From Halospina denitrificans (GTDB lineage: Bacteria; Pseudomonadota; Gammaproteobacteria; Pseudomonadales; Oleiphilaceae), in assembly GCF_004364635.1 (NCBI RefSeq), contig NZ_SOAX01000002.1:496001-560000 (forward strand): a stretch of DNA of 64,000 nt. Direction: 5' to 3'. The notes beneath the pieces were generated by a model. The model searched no databases, was not told the origin of the DNA, and was given only the letters and a program-made list of their open reading frames with translations. A program made the position numbers and the translations under genes. Of this stretch, positions 47,880 through 55,626 are shown one piece after another (the stretch's first letter is position 1; each line of letters begins with the position of its first letter).

Positions 47880-49123
47880 ACCAGGCCGCACCCCGGACAC
47901 CACAGGCGCTGGACATAGAGCAGGTCCGCCGGGACTTCCCGGCGCTGAACCAGTCCGTCAACGGCAAGCCGCTGGTGTACCTGGACAACGCCGCCTCGGC
48001 CCAGAAGCCCCAGGCGGTTCTGGACGCCATGGACCAGTATTACCGTGAGTCCCATTCCAACGTCCACCGCGGCGCCCACACCCTGGGCGACCGTGCCACC
48101 ATGGCCTTCGAGGGTGCACGGGACACGGTACGTGGCTTCCTGAATGCCAACAGCATCAGTGAAATCGTCTGGGTGCGCGGCGCCACCGAGGGCATCAACC
48201 TGATCGCCAACGGCTTCTATGACCGCCTCGGCCCCGAGGACGAGATCCTGATCTCGCACATGGAACACCACGCCAACATCGTGCCCTGGCAGATGCTGGC
48301 CCAGAAGACCGGCGCCACGCTCAAGGTCATTGCCGTAACCGACGAGGGTGAACTGGACCAGGACAGCTTCCGGGAACAGCTCTCCGAACGCACCGCCGTG
48401 TTCGCCATCACCCAGGTCTCCAATACTCTGGGCACCATCAATCCGGTCACGGAGATGGTGGCGGCAGCGAAGGAAGCCGGCGCGTTCACCGTGGTGGATG
48501 GCGCCCAGGCCGTGCCCCACATGAGCGTGGATGTTCAGGCGCTGGGATGCGACTTCCTGGTGTTCTCCTCCCACAAGGTATTCGGGCCCACCGGCATCGG
48601 CGTGGTCTATGGGCGGGAAGAACTGATGCACGAATGGCCGGTCTACCAGACCGGTGGCGAGATGATCCACCGGGTGAGCTTTGAGGGCACCAGCTTCCAG
48701 AACTCACCCTACCGCTTCGAGGCCGGCACGCCGGCCATCGCCGAAGCCGTTGGCCTGGGCGAAGCCATCCGGTACCTGGACGGACTGGGCCGCGATGCCA
48801 TTGAGGCGGCGGAGAAGACACTGCAGCAGCGCGTCAACGAATGGACCGCCGACTTCCCGGGCCTGCACCCCATCGGAACCAGCAGCAACAAGGTCCCGGT
48901 GCTGTCGTTTACCCTGGACGGCCTCCACCCCAGCGACGTGGGCACCCTGCTTGACCAGCAGGGGGTTGCCATCCGCACGGGTCACCACTGCACCATGCCG
49001 CTGATGGAGCGTTTCGGGGTTCCCGGTACTGCCAGGGCCTCCTTCGCGTTCTATAATACGGTGGAAGAGGTGGATACATTCTTCCAGGGACTGCAGAAAA
49101 TTCAGCGTCTGTTTGCAGAATAA
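47876..49123 (+). CDS. sufS: Cysteine desulfurase SufS
   Basis: SufS is a pyridoxal phosphate enzyme that takes sulfur from cysteine and hands it as persulfide to SufE. It has 415 residues. The N-terminus LVYLDNAASAQKP, the histidine block MEHHANIVPWQ, VDGAQAVPHM, the Schiff-base lysine in FSSHKVFGPTGIG and the active cysteine in RTGHHCTMPLMERFG are all present and typical of group II desulfurases. It overlaps sufD by four bases; sufA follows after 10 bases. Confidence 0.97.
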   Translation: MNQAAPRTPQALDIEQVRRDFPALNQSVNGKPLVYLDNAASAQKPQAVLDAMDQYYRESHSNVHRGAHTLGDRATMAFEGARDTVRGFLNANSISEIVWVRGATEGINLIANGFYDRLGPEDEILISHMEHHANIVPWQMLAQKTGATLKVIAVTDEGELDQDSFREQLSERTAVFAITQVSNTLGTINPVTEMVAAAKEAGAFTVVDGAQAVPHMSVDVQALGCDFLVFSSHKVFGPTGIGVVYGREELMHEWPVYQTGGEMIHRVSFEGTSFQNSPYRFEAGTPAIAEAVGLGEAIRYLDGLGRDAIEAAEKTLQQRVNEWTADFPGLHPIGTSSNKVPVLSFTLDGLHPSDVGTLLDQQGVAIRTGHHCTMPLMERFGVPGTARASFAFYNTVEEVDTFFQGLQKIQRLFAE

Positions 49124-49133
49124 GGGGGCAAGC

Positions 49134-49490
49134 ATGACCACGGAAACCGTAACACCCCAGACCGGCGTGAATATGACGCCGGCGGCCATCGAACACGCTC
49201 GCGGCCAGCTCCGCAAGCGCCCGGAAATGGCCGGCATCCGCCTGGGCACCAAGAAAAGCGGCTGCTCCGGCTTCAAGTACACGACCGACTTCGTGGCCGA
49301 ACCCGGCAGCGACGACACCGCCTTCCCGGTGGCGGACGATGTGACCGTTTACGTCAGCCATCAGGATCTACCCATGGTGAGCGGCACGGTGATCGACTTC
49401 GTTACCGAAGGCATCAACAGCGTCTTTGAATTCCGCAACCCCAACGCCACCGCCGAATGCGGCTGCGGCGAGAGCTTTGCGGTTTCCTGA
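49134..49490 (+). CDS. sufA: A-type Fe-S carrier (SufA/IscA family)
   Basis: This 118-residue protein of the HesB/IscA fold carries clusters from the scaffold to target apoproteins. The three ligand cysteines are present: one in KSGCSGFKY and two in AECGCGESF near the C-terminus. An AGGGGGC site precedes the ATG. Placement after sufS rather than at the operon head (as in E. coli sufABCDSE) is common outside enterobacteria. I cannot separate SufA from IscA or ErpA by sequence alone; the name rests on context. Confidence 0.92.
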   Translation: MTTETVTPQTGVNMTPAAIEHARGQLRKRPEMAGIRLGTKKSGCSGFKYTTDFVAEPGSDDTAFPVADDVTVYVSHQDLPMVSGTVIDFVTEGINSVFEFRNPNATAECGCGESFAVS

Positions 49491-49507
49491 ACCGAACAGG
49501 CCCGAAC

Positions 49508-50047
49508 ATGCACGATCGTGAAGTTGTCGTGACCCAGCGCGACGTGGAAGCCAAGCTGGTTCCCTCCGGAACATCCATCCAGATCCCGGAAGGCACCTTT
49601 GTCACCCTGACCCAGGCCCTGGGCGGGAGCTTCTCCGTGGCCGTCAACGGCAACCTGGCCCGCATCGACGGCAAGGATGCCGACGCCATCGGCAAGGAAG
49701 TTCCCGAAAGCCAGTTCGAGACGCCGAGCGACGGGTCCATCAGCGAGGACCAGGTCTGGGAAGCCATGCAGACCTGTTACGACCCGGAAATCCCGGTTAA
49801 TGTTGTGGACCTGGGGCTCATCTACGATTGCAAGGTCTGGAGCGACAGCGAAGGCAACCACGCCTATATCCTGATGACGCTCACGGCGCCGGGCTGCGGC
49901 ATGGGTCCGGTCATCGCCGACGACGTCAAGACCAAGGTGGAAGCCGTCCCCAACGTGGACGACGTGGAAGTGGAACTGACCTTCGATCCGCCCTGGAGCA
50001 GCGAGATGCTCACCGACGAAGCCAAGCTGGAACTCGGATTGCTATGA
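49508..50047 (+). CDS. sufT: SufT family Fe-S maturation protein (MIP18/DUF59)
   Basis: This 179-residue protein has an N-terminal extension (about 1-75, including VVTQRDVEAKLVPSGTSIQIPEG) and a C-terminal MIP18/DUF59 domain with DPEIPVNVVDLGLIYDCKV and the conserved cysteine loop TAPGCGMGPVIADDVK. SufT acts as an auxiliary factor in iron-sulfur protein maturation under high demand in other bacteria (family knowledge). Gene order sufS-A-T-E supports the role. It overlaps the sufE ATG by four bases. Confidence 0.95.
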   Translation: MHDREVVVTQRDVEAKLVPSGTSIQIPEGTFVTLTQALGGSFSVAVNGNLARIDGKDADAIGKEVPESQFETPSDGSISEDQVWEAMQTCYDPEIPVNVVDLGLIYDCKVWSDSEGNHAYILMTLTAPGCGMGPVIADDVKTKVEAVPNVDDVEVELTFDPPWSSEMLTDEAKLELGLL

Positions 50048-50502
50048 CCACATCCACAGACGCCTTCACCAACACCCAACTCGGCACCGAACTCACGATT
50101 GATGAGATCCGGGACGGCTTTGAGCTGCTCGACGACTGGGAAGAGCGCTACGCCTACATCATCGACCTGGGCAAGAAACTGCCGCCCTTCCCCGACGAAG
50201 AGCGCCGGGAAGAGAACTACGTGCATGGCTGCCAGAGCCAGGTCTGGCTGATCCACCACCTGGACCCGGACACCAGCCGCCTCTACCTGCTGATCGACAG
50301 CGACGCCATGATCGTGCGCGGCCTGGCCGCCATCATCATGACCGCCTTCAACGCCCGTACGCCGGATGAGCTGCTCAAGGTGGACATCGAGTCAATCTTC
50401 CAGGACCTGGACCTGATGCGCCACATCTCCCCAACCCGAGGCAACGGCCTGCGCGCCATGGTCGGCAGGATCCAGAACATCGCCCAGGCCGAGGCGGCCT
50501 GA
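50044..50502 (+). CDS. sufE: Sulfur acceptor SufE
   Basis: SufE accepts persulfide from SufS and delivers sulfur to SufB. It has 152 residues. The acceptor cysteine is in NYVHGCQSQVWL; FELLDDWEERYAYIIDLGKKLPPFP is the typical start (quoted as read), and SPTRGNGLRAMV the typical end. Its ATG overlaps the sufT stop, giving coupled translation. It is the last gene of the suf operon, with a terminator-like hairpin about 24 bases downstream. Confidence 0.96.
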   Translation: MTTSTDAFTNTQLGTELTIDEIRDGFELLDDWEERYAYIIDLGKKLPPFPDEERREENYVHGCQSQVWLIHHLDPDTSRLYLLIDSDAMIVRGLAAIIMTAFNARTPDELLKVDIESIFQDLDLMRHISPTRGNGLRAMVGRIQNIAQAEAA

Positions 50503-50525
50503 GGCACCCCTCACGCAATCCAGGT

Positions 50526-50547
50526 AAGGGCAGGGTAGCCCTTTGTA
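50526..50547 (+). terminator. Weak terminator after sufE
   Basis: AAGGGC and GCCCTT form a short stem around AGGGTA, followed by TGTAAAA rather than a clean T-run. It is the best candidate for ending the suf transcript before the TraF-like gene, but a weak one. Confidence 0.4.
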
Positions 50548-50655
50548 AAAAGTTGTTTCCACACCGTTTTCCAACTGGAATGATCCGGGGAAACCGCTAT
50601 TCTGAGTTCAAACTCACATCCGGTTTTCCCATCAAGCATAACGGTGACCATCATC

Positions 50656-52002
50656 ATGACCCTGCACCAGCATTCCACCCTGTTCCGTCAGTCCCGACTC
50701 ACACTGGCCGTTGCACTCGTAGCCGCTACGGCCACATCCGTCCATGCCGCACCACCGGCGTTCCAGGACGTCCGCGCTCTCGGCATGGGCGGCACGGGTG
50801 TGGCAGCGGCACGGCCCAGCGGCGCAGCCCTGTTCAACCCGGCCCTGCTCTCGGCCGATCATAGTGGCTGGAACGACGGCTTCGCCGCGACACTGCCGTC
50901 CGTGAACGCGCGCGTTGCCGAAAATGATGAAGTCACGGACGAGATAGACCAGATCCAGGATACCGTCGCGCAGCTTGAAACCTCGATCAGCACCGCGCTG
51001 AACACGACGAACCCGAGTGACCTTGAAACCGCCCAGAACGACGCGCAGACGCTCGCGGAGCAATTGCGCGGCATCAACCAGGAAAGCATGCGGGTTGACG
51101 CCGGGCTGGGCACCCTCTTTGCCGTCCCCTCGCCGAAGCTGGCCGTGGGCGTCCATGCCAATGCCCAGCTTCGGGCAACGGTTCAGGGCCGTATCTCCGA
51201 GAATGACACCGGAGCCCTTGAGGAGTTTGCGGGTCTGGACCCCAACACATCGACCCAGAACGACATAGAAACTGCGCTGGGCGACGTCTATGACCCGAAT
51301 ACCGGTCAGGTGGATGGACTGGAGTCCGATGGCCGCGTGCTGGCCAGCGCGGTTTCCGAGGTTGGCCTGAGCCTGGCACGGCGGTTCAGCATCCAGGGTC
51401 ATGACGTCAACATCGGCGTCACCCCCAAGATGGTGCAGATGCGGACCTTCGACTACGTCCAGGACGTCAACGAGTTTGATGAGAACGACTTTGACGCCTC
51501 CGACTTCGAAACCGACGACACCCATCTGAACCTGGATATTGGCGCCAGCACCCAGCTTGGCGCGGAAGACCAATGGCAGCTGGGCGCCTCCGTACGCAAC
51601 CTGATCCCACAGACCCTGAAGACCGTGGAGAACAACAACAGCCTCTTCTACGGCCAGGAAGAAATGAAACTGGATCCCCTTGTCACCGTGGGTGTCGCGC
51701 ACACCAGCAGCTGGCACACGCTGACGGCGGATCTCGACCTGACCAAGAACGAAGGCATCGGCCCAGCCGGCGACCAGCAGTTCCTCTCCGTAGGCGGTGA
51801 ATTCAACGTCTACAACTGGGTCAACGTCCGCGCCGGCGCGCGCCAGAACCTGGCCAGCGACACCGGCCAGGAGGGTATTGAAGAGGAAACCCAGTTCACC
51901 GCCGGCCTGGCGCTCTCGCCCTGGGCACTGCGAGTGGAACTGGGCGCGCTCGTCAGCAGCGAGGAAGTGGGTGCTGCGGCCGAGCTCGGAATGTCCTTCT
52001 GA
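50656..52002 (+). CDS. Exported TraF-like protein (TraF_2 family)
   Basis: This 448-residue protein has a signal peptide (LTLAVALVAATATSVHA, cleavage near 34). Its mature start, PAFQDVRALGMGGTGVAAARPSGAALFNPALL (read in two pieces), is the hallmark of the TraF_2 family, named after F-plasmid TraF but also found as lone chromosomal genes with FadL/PorV-like barrels. An insertion with coiled-coil character lies near 85-145. C-terminal strands (VGGEFNVYNWVNVRAGARQN, FTAGLALSPWALRVELGAL) and a terminal F suggest an outer-membrane barrel. No conjugation genes are nearby. It abuts the convergent SDR gene without a gap. Confidence 0.82.
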   Translation: MTLHQHSTLFRQSRLTLAVALVAATATSVHAAPPAFQDVRALGMGGTGVAAARPSGAALFNPALLSADHSGWNDGFAATLPSVNARVAENDEVTDEIDQIQDTVAQLETSISTALNTTNPSDLETAQNDAQTLAEQLRGINQESMRVDAGLGTLFAVPSPKLAVGVHANAQLRATVQGRISENDTGALEEFAGLDPNTSTQNDIETALGDVYDPNTGQVDGLESDGRVLASAVSEVGLSLARRFSIQGHDVNIGVTPKMVQMRTFDYVQDVNEFDENDFDASDFETDDTHLNLDIGASTQLGAEDQWQLGASVRNLIPQTLKTVENNNSLFYGQEEMKLDPLVTVGVAHTSSWHTLTADLDLTKNEGIGPAGDQQFLSVGGEFNVYNWVNVRAGARQNLASDTGQEGIEEETQFTAGLALSPWALRVELGALVSSEEVGAAAELGMSF

Positions 52003-52749
52003 CTACATGGAGATGCTGCGCCCGCCGTCAACGCTGATGATCTGGCCGTTGACGTAGGGCGCATCGCACACCAGCCATGTCACCGCGCCGGCAATATCCC
52101 CTGCCTCGCCGGTGCGGTGCATGGGTACTTTCTGCAGCAACGCCTTCTTTGATTCACTATCCGGCTCGGCATCATTCTCCGGCCAGAGTACTGCGCCCGG
52201 TGAGACGCCGTTGGTGCGGATTTCGGGTGCGAGATCGCGGGCCCAGGAACGGGTCAGCGATGCCAGGGCCGCCTTGGTGGCACTGTAGACCGGGTGATCC
52301 ACCAGAGGGCGTTCCGAATAGATATCGATCAGGTTCACGATACAGCCGCCCTGCAATTTCAGCTCTTCCACCAGGTGTTCGACCAGCAGTACGGGCGCCC
52401 GCAGATTGGTATTCACCAGGCGGTCCCAGTCATCCAGTCGTAGTTCACCCGTTGGTGTTGGAAAGAAGACCGAGGCGTTGTTCACCAGCACGTCAAGGCG
52501 CGACCAGTAATCCGTTGCCTGCCGTGCCAGCCGCTGGATTTCTTCCGGGTCCGCCAGGTCCGCCTGGAGCGAAACCGCCGAGCCAGGGCGCAGTTCATTA
52601 AGCTCCGCCACCAACGCGTCCGCATCATGCTGGCGACTCCGATAATGCACAACCACCCGGTAATCCCGCGCATGCAGGGCCCTGGCCGTTGCAGCGCCGA
52701 GTCTATGGGCAGCGCCGGTTACCAGTGCTACTCCCGTATTCTCAGACAT
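52003..52749 (-). CDS. Short-chain dehydrogenase, pteridine reductase-like
   Basis: This 248-residue NAD(P)-dependent Rossmann enzyme has the cofactor loop TGAAHRLGAATARALH, VNNASVFFPT and the catalytic Tyr-Lys in YSATKAALASL. HYRSR after the second strand suggests NADPH preference. The pattern LVTGAAHRLG plus NASVFFPTP resembles pteridine reductases such as FolM, which reduce dihydromonapterin or dihydrofolate-like pterins. The true substrate is uncertain. It follows cca on the same strand after 62 bases. Confidence 0.85.
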   Translation of the reverse strand: MSENTGVALVTGAAHRLGAATARALHARDYRVVVHYRSRQHDADALVAELNELRPGSAVSLQADLADPEEIQRLARQATDYWSRLDVLVNNASVFFPTPTGELRLDDWDRLVNTNLRAPVLLVEHLVEELKLQGGCIVNLIDIYSERPLVDHPVYSATKAALASLTRSWARDLAPEIRTNGVSPGAVLWPENDAEPDSESKKALLQKVPMHRTGEAGDIAGAVTWLVCDAPYVNGQIISVDGGRSISM

Positions 52750-52811
52750 GATCGCCCCCTATTCCATGTGGTACGTCGGATCCATTCTTTCATGCCATGG
52801 ACCTTGATTGA

Positions 52812-53921
52812 TCATTTAGATACTACAACATCATGGATGCACCTGAGCCGCTCACGCTGGATAGCCTGGCCCAATGCCTTGCCCTTATAACCCTCTGCCA
52901 TCAACGCCTTGGGATCGACCTGGCTGGCCTGATAACGGGCCTCAGCAAGCATCGTCGTCCAATCTGCTCCAATACCAACAGATTCCAGCACCAGCAGAAT
53001 CCGTTCAAATCGTTCGGGGCGCCGCCAGCCGTCGCCTTCATCGATCAACGCCTGAATCTGCTCTGCAGAGGGATTGTCATCAGCAGGAAACCGCTCCAGT
53101 AGCGATCCGGATGCCGCGGCAAGTTCCTTACAGTCATTGGGCACCTTCATCCGGCTGTTCAACGCTTCGCGTTCCCCGGAATCGAGACCGGAAACCAGGG
53201 CTGCAAAACGGACGTCGGTATCATCGCTGCGCTCCGTTGCCTTTTCCAGATGATCCAGGGGCTCGCGCCCTTCCCTGCCAAACAGCGCGCCAATCTCCGG
53301 CATCACAACGGCCAGTGCGCCACAGGCATCAAGGACCTCGAAATAAACGGCAGGCGCTTTCTCATGGAGGGCGCGACAGGTTTCCTGCCAGACCCGCTCG
53401 GCCACCAGGTGGTCGGCTTCCCCTTCAGCGACCATGCGCTTCATCAACGCCATGGTGTCCTCAGCCACCTGGAATCCCAAGGGTGCGAAACGGGCTGCAA
53501 AGCGGGCGGTACGCAGAATGCGCAAGGGATCTTCGGAGAAGGCACTTGAAACATGTCGAAGCAGGCGAGCTTCAAGGTCTTCCCTGCCTCCAAAAGGATC
53601 AACCACTGCCCCATCCACGGACTTGGCCATGGCATTGATGGTCAAATCCCGGCGCTGCAGGTCCTCTTCCAGGGTCACATCCGGGGAGGCATGCACCGTG
53701 AACCCATGGTAGCCATGCCCCTGCTTGCGCTCGGTGCGCGCCAGAGCATACTCCTCATTTGTCTCCGGATGCAGGAAAACCGGAAAGTCCGCCCCCACCT
53801 GCTTATAGCCGGCATCCAGCATCTCCTGCGGTGTGGCGCCCACCACTACCCAGTCCCGATCCTTTACCGGGATTCCCAGAAGTTCATCACGGACCGCACC
53901 GCCGACCAGATACTGCTTCAT
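52812..53921 (-). CDS. cca: CCA-adding tRNA nucleotidyltransferase
   Basis: This enzyme adds or repairs the 3' CCA of tRNAs using CTP and ATP without a template. It is a class II enzyme: [13 protein letters not shown], then the metal pair in [22 protein letters not shown] and [17 protein letters not shown]. At 369 residues it lacks the C-terminal HD phosphohydrolase domain present in the 412-residue E. coli enzyme. Its ATG overlaps the trmL stop by one base (TAATG), so translation is coupled. Confidence 0.95.
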   Translation of the reverse strand: MKQYLVGGAVRDELLGIPVKDRDWVVVGATPQEMLDAGYKQVGADFPVFLHPETNEEYALARTERKQGHGYHGFTVHASPDVTLEEDLQRRDLTINAMAKSVDGAVVDPFGGREDLEARLLRHVSSAFSEDPLRILRTARFAARFAPLGFQVAEDTMALMKRMVAEGEADHLVAERVWQETCRALHEKAPAVYFEVLDACGALAVVMPEIGALFGREGREPLDHLEKATERSDDTDVRFAALVSGLDSGEREALNSRMKVPNDCKELAAASGSLLERFPADDNPSAEQIQALIDEGDGWRRPERFERILLVLESVGIGADWTTMLAEARYQASQVDPKALMAEGYKGKALGQAIQRERLRCIHDVVVSK

Positions 53922-54391
53922 TACTCCGCTCCCTCAAACCCCAGCTGCCGCCAGGCCTCGTACACCACAATGGACGCCGCGTTGGAGAGGTTCAGGCTGC
54001 GCCGTTCCGGCCGCATGGGAATGCGCAGGCAGTGACCTTTCGCAAGGGAATCGAGCACGGCATCGGGCAGGCCCCGGGTTTCGGGGCCGAACAGGAGGGT
54101 ATCGCCGGGCTGAAAGGTGGCCTGGTGGTAACCGGTGCTGCCCTTCGTGGAAACCCCGAACACACGCCCGGGATCCACGCCGGCCTCGGCCAGGAAGGTC
54201 TCATAGTCCGAGTGCACCCGCATACTGGCGAACTCGGAATAGTCCAACCCGGCCCGCCGCATCCGCCGGTCATCCAGGGTGAACCCCAGTGGCCGGATCA
54301 GGTGCAGGCTGAAGCCGGTGTTGGCCGCCAGGCGGATGATATTGCCGGTGTTCGGGGGAATTTCCGGCTCGAACAGCGCAATATGGAGCAT
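53921..54391 (-). CDS. trmL: tRNA 2'-O-methyltransferase TrmL
   Basis: This SPOUT-family enzyme methylates the 2'-OH of nucleotide 34 in certain leucine tRNAs. It has 156 residues, the usual length. Motifs are LHIALFEPEIPPNTGNIIRL at the start, FGPETRGLPDAVLD in the knot and IPMRPERRSLNLSNAASIVVYEAW at the end, read in pieces. It lies five bases after the thiolase gene and overlaps cca, joining two tRNA-modifying genes into the fatty acid operon transcript. Confidence 0.95.
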   Translation of the reverse strand: MLHIALFEPEIPPNTGNIIRLAANTGFSLHLIRPLGFTLDDRRMRRAGLDYSEFASMRVHSDYETFLAEAGVDPGRVFGVSTKGSTGYHQATFQPGDTLLFGPETRGLPDAVLDSLAKGHCLRIPMRPERRSLNLSNAASIVVYEAWRQLGFEGAE

Positions 54392-54396
54392 CGGGA

Positions 54397-55575
54397 TCAG
54401 CGCTCAAGCGCGAGCGCGACTCCCATGCCACCGCCAATACACAGTGTTGCCAGGCCCTTGTGGGCATCGCGCTTCTGCATCTCGTGCAGCAGCGTCACCA
54501 GGATCCGGCAGCCGGAGGCGCCGATCGGATGCCCCAGGGCAATGGCCCCGCCGTTCACGTTCACCCTGCTGGTGTCCCAACCGAGGTTCTTGTTGACCGC
54601 GATTGCCTGGGCGGCGAAGGCCTCGTTGGCTTCCACCAGGTCCAGGTCATTGACGGACCAGCCGGCACGCTCCAGGCAGCGCCGGGTGGCCGGAATCGGG
54701 CCCGTGCCCATGACTTCCGGCGCCACGCCCGCGTTGGCATAACCACTGATGGTCGCCAGCGGTTCCAGACCCAGCTCTTTGGCCTTCTCGGCGGAACAGA
54801 CCACCACGGCCGCGGCGCCATCGTTCAGCGCCGAGGCATTACCGGCAGTCACACCACCGTCTTTCTGGAAGGCCGGCTTGAGCCCGGAAAGCCCCTCGGC
54901 AGTCACGCCCGGGCGCGGGTTCTCGTCGTTCTCGACAACCTTGGGGTCGCCCTTGCGCTGGGGAATACTCACCGGAACAATCTCGTCCGCGAAGCGTCCG
55001 CTGTTAATCGCCGCTTCCGCCTTCTGCTGGGATGCGGCCGCGAACTCGTCCTGCTCCTGGCGGCCGATGCTGTATTCCCGCGCAATATTCTCGGCGGTCA
55101 CGCCCATGTGGTAATCGTTGAAGGCGTCCCAGAGCCCGTCCTGGATCATGCTGTCGATCAGCTGCCAGTGGCCCATCTTCTGTCCATTACGGCTGTTGGG
55201 CAGCACATGGGGCGCCTGGCTCATGCTTTCCTGGCCGCCGGCAATGATCAGCTCCGCATCGCCGCAGCGGATGGCCTGGGTCGCCAGGTGCAGGGCCTTG
55301 AGGCCGGAACCGCAGACCTTGTTGATGGTCATGGCCGGCACAGCTTCCGTCAGCCCGCCGCCGATGGACGCCTGGCGCGCCGGGTTCTGGCCAACGCCGG
55401 CCGTGAGCACCTGGCCGAGGATCACCTCGTCCACATGCTCGGAGGTAACCCCTGTGTCTGTCAGGAGCTGGCGGATCACCGTGGCGCCAAGCTGGGAGGC
55501 GCTCTGCCCCGCCAGCCCGCCGCCAAAGGTGCCGACCGCTGTGCGTTTTGCCGCCGCAATAACCACGTCACGCAT
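54397..55575 (-). CDS. Acetyl-CoA C-acetyltransferase (thiolase)
   Basis: This cytoplasmic thiolase condenses or cleaves acetoacetyl-CoA. It has 392 residues. The nucleophilic cysteine is in [11 protein letters not shown] (near 88), the catalytic His in [15 protein letters not shown] and the second cysteine in [12 protein letters not shown]. Length and motifs fit AtoB/PhaA types rather than FadA. The ATG at 55575 has GGAGG upstream; seven more codons to 55596 are possible but lack a ribosome site. It follows fadE by 51 bases, so it probably serves beta-oxidation or polyhydroxyalkanoate supply; without phaB or phaC nearby this is open. Confidence 0.92.
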   Translation of the reverse strand: MRDVVIAAAKRTAVGTFGGGLAGQSASQLGATVIRQLLTDTGVTSEHVDEVILGQVLTAGVGQNPARQASIGGGLTEAVPAMTINKVCGSGLKALHLATQAIRCGDAELIIAGGQESMSQAPHVLPNSRNGQKMGHWQLIDSMIQDGLWDAFNDYHMGVTAENIAREYSIGRQEQDEFAAASQQKAEAAINSGRFADEIVPVSIPQRKGDPKVVENDENPRPGVTAEGLSGLKPAFQKDGGVTAGNASALNDGAAAVVVCSAEKAKELGLEPLATISGYANAGVAPEVMGTGPIPATRRCLERAGWSVNDLDLVEANEAFAAQAIAVNKNLGWDTSRVNVNGGAIALGHPIGASGCRILVTLLHEMQKRDAHKGLATLCIGGGMGVALALER

Positions 55576-55626
55576 GAGTGCAAATCCTCCAATCAATGTA
55601 TGCAGCCGAGTCTACCAGACCGGCCT

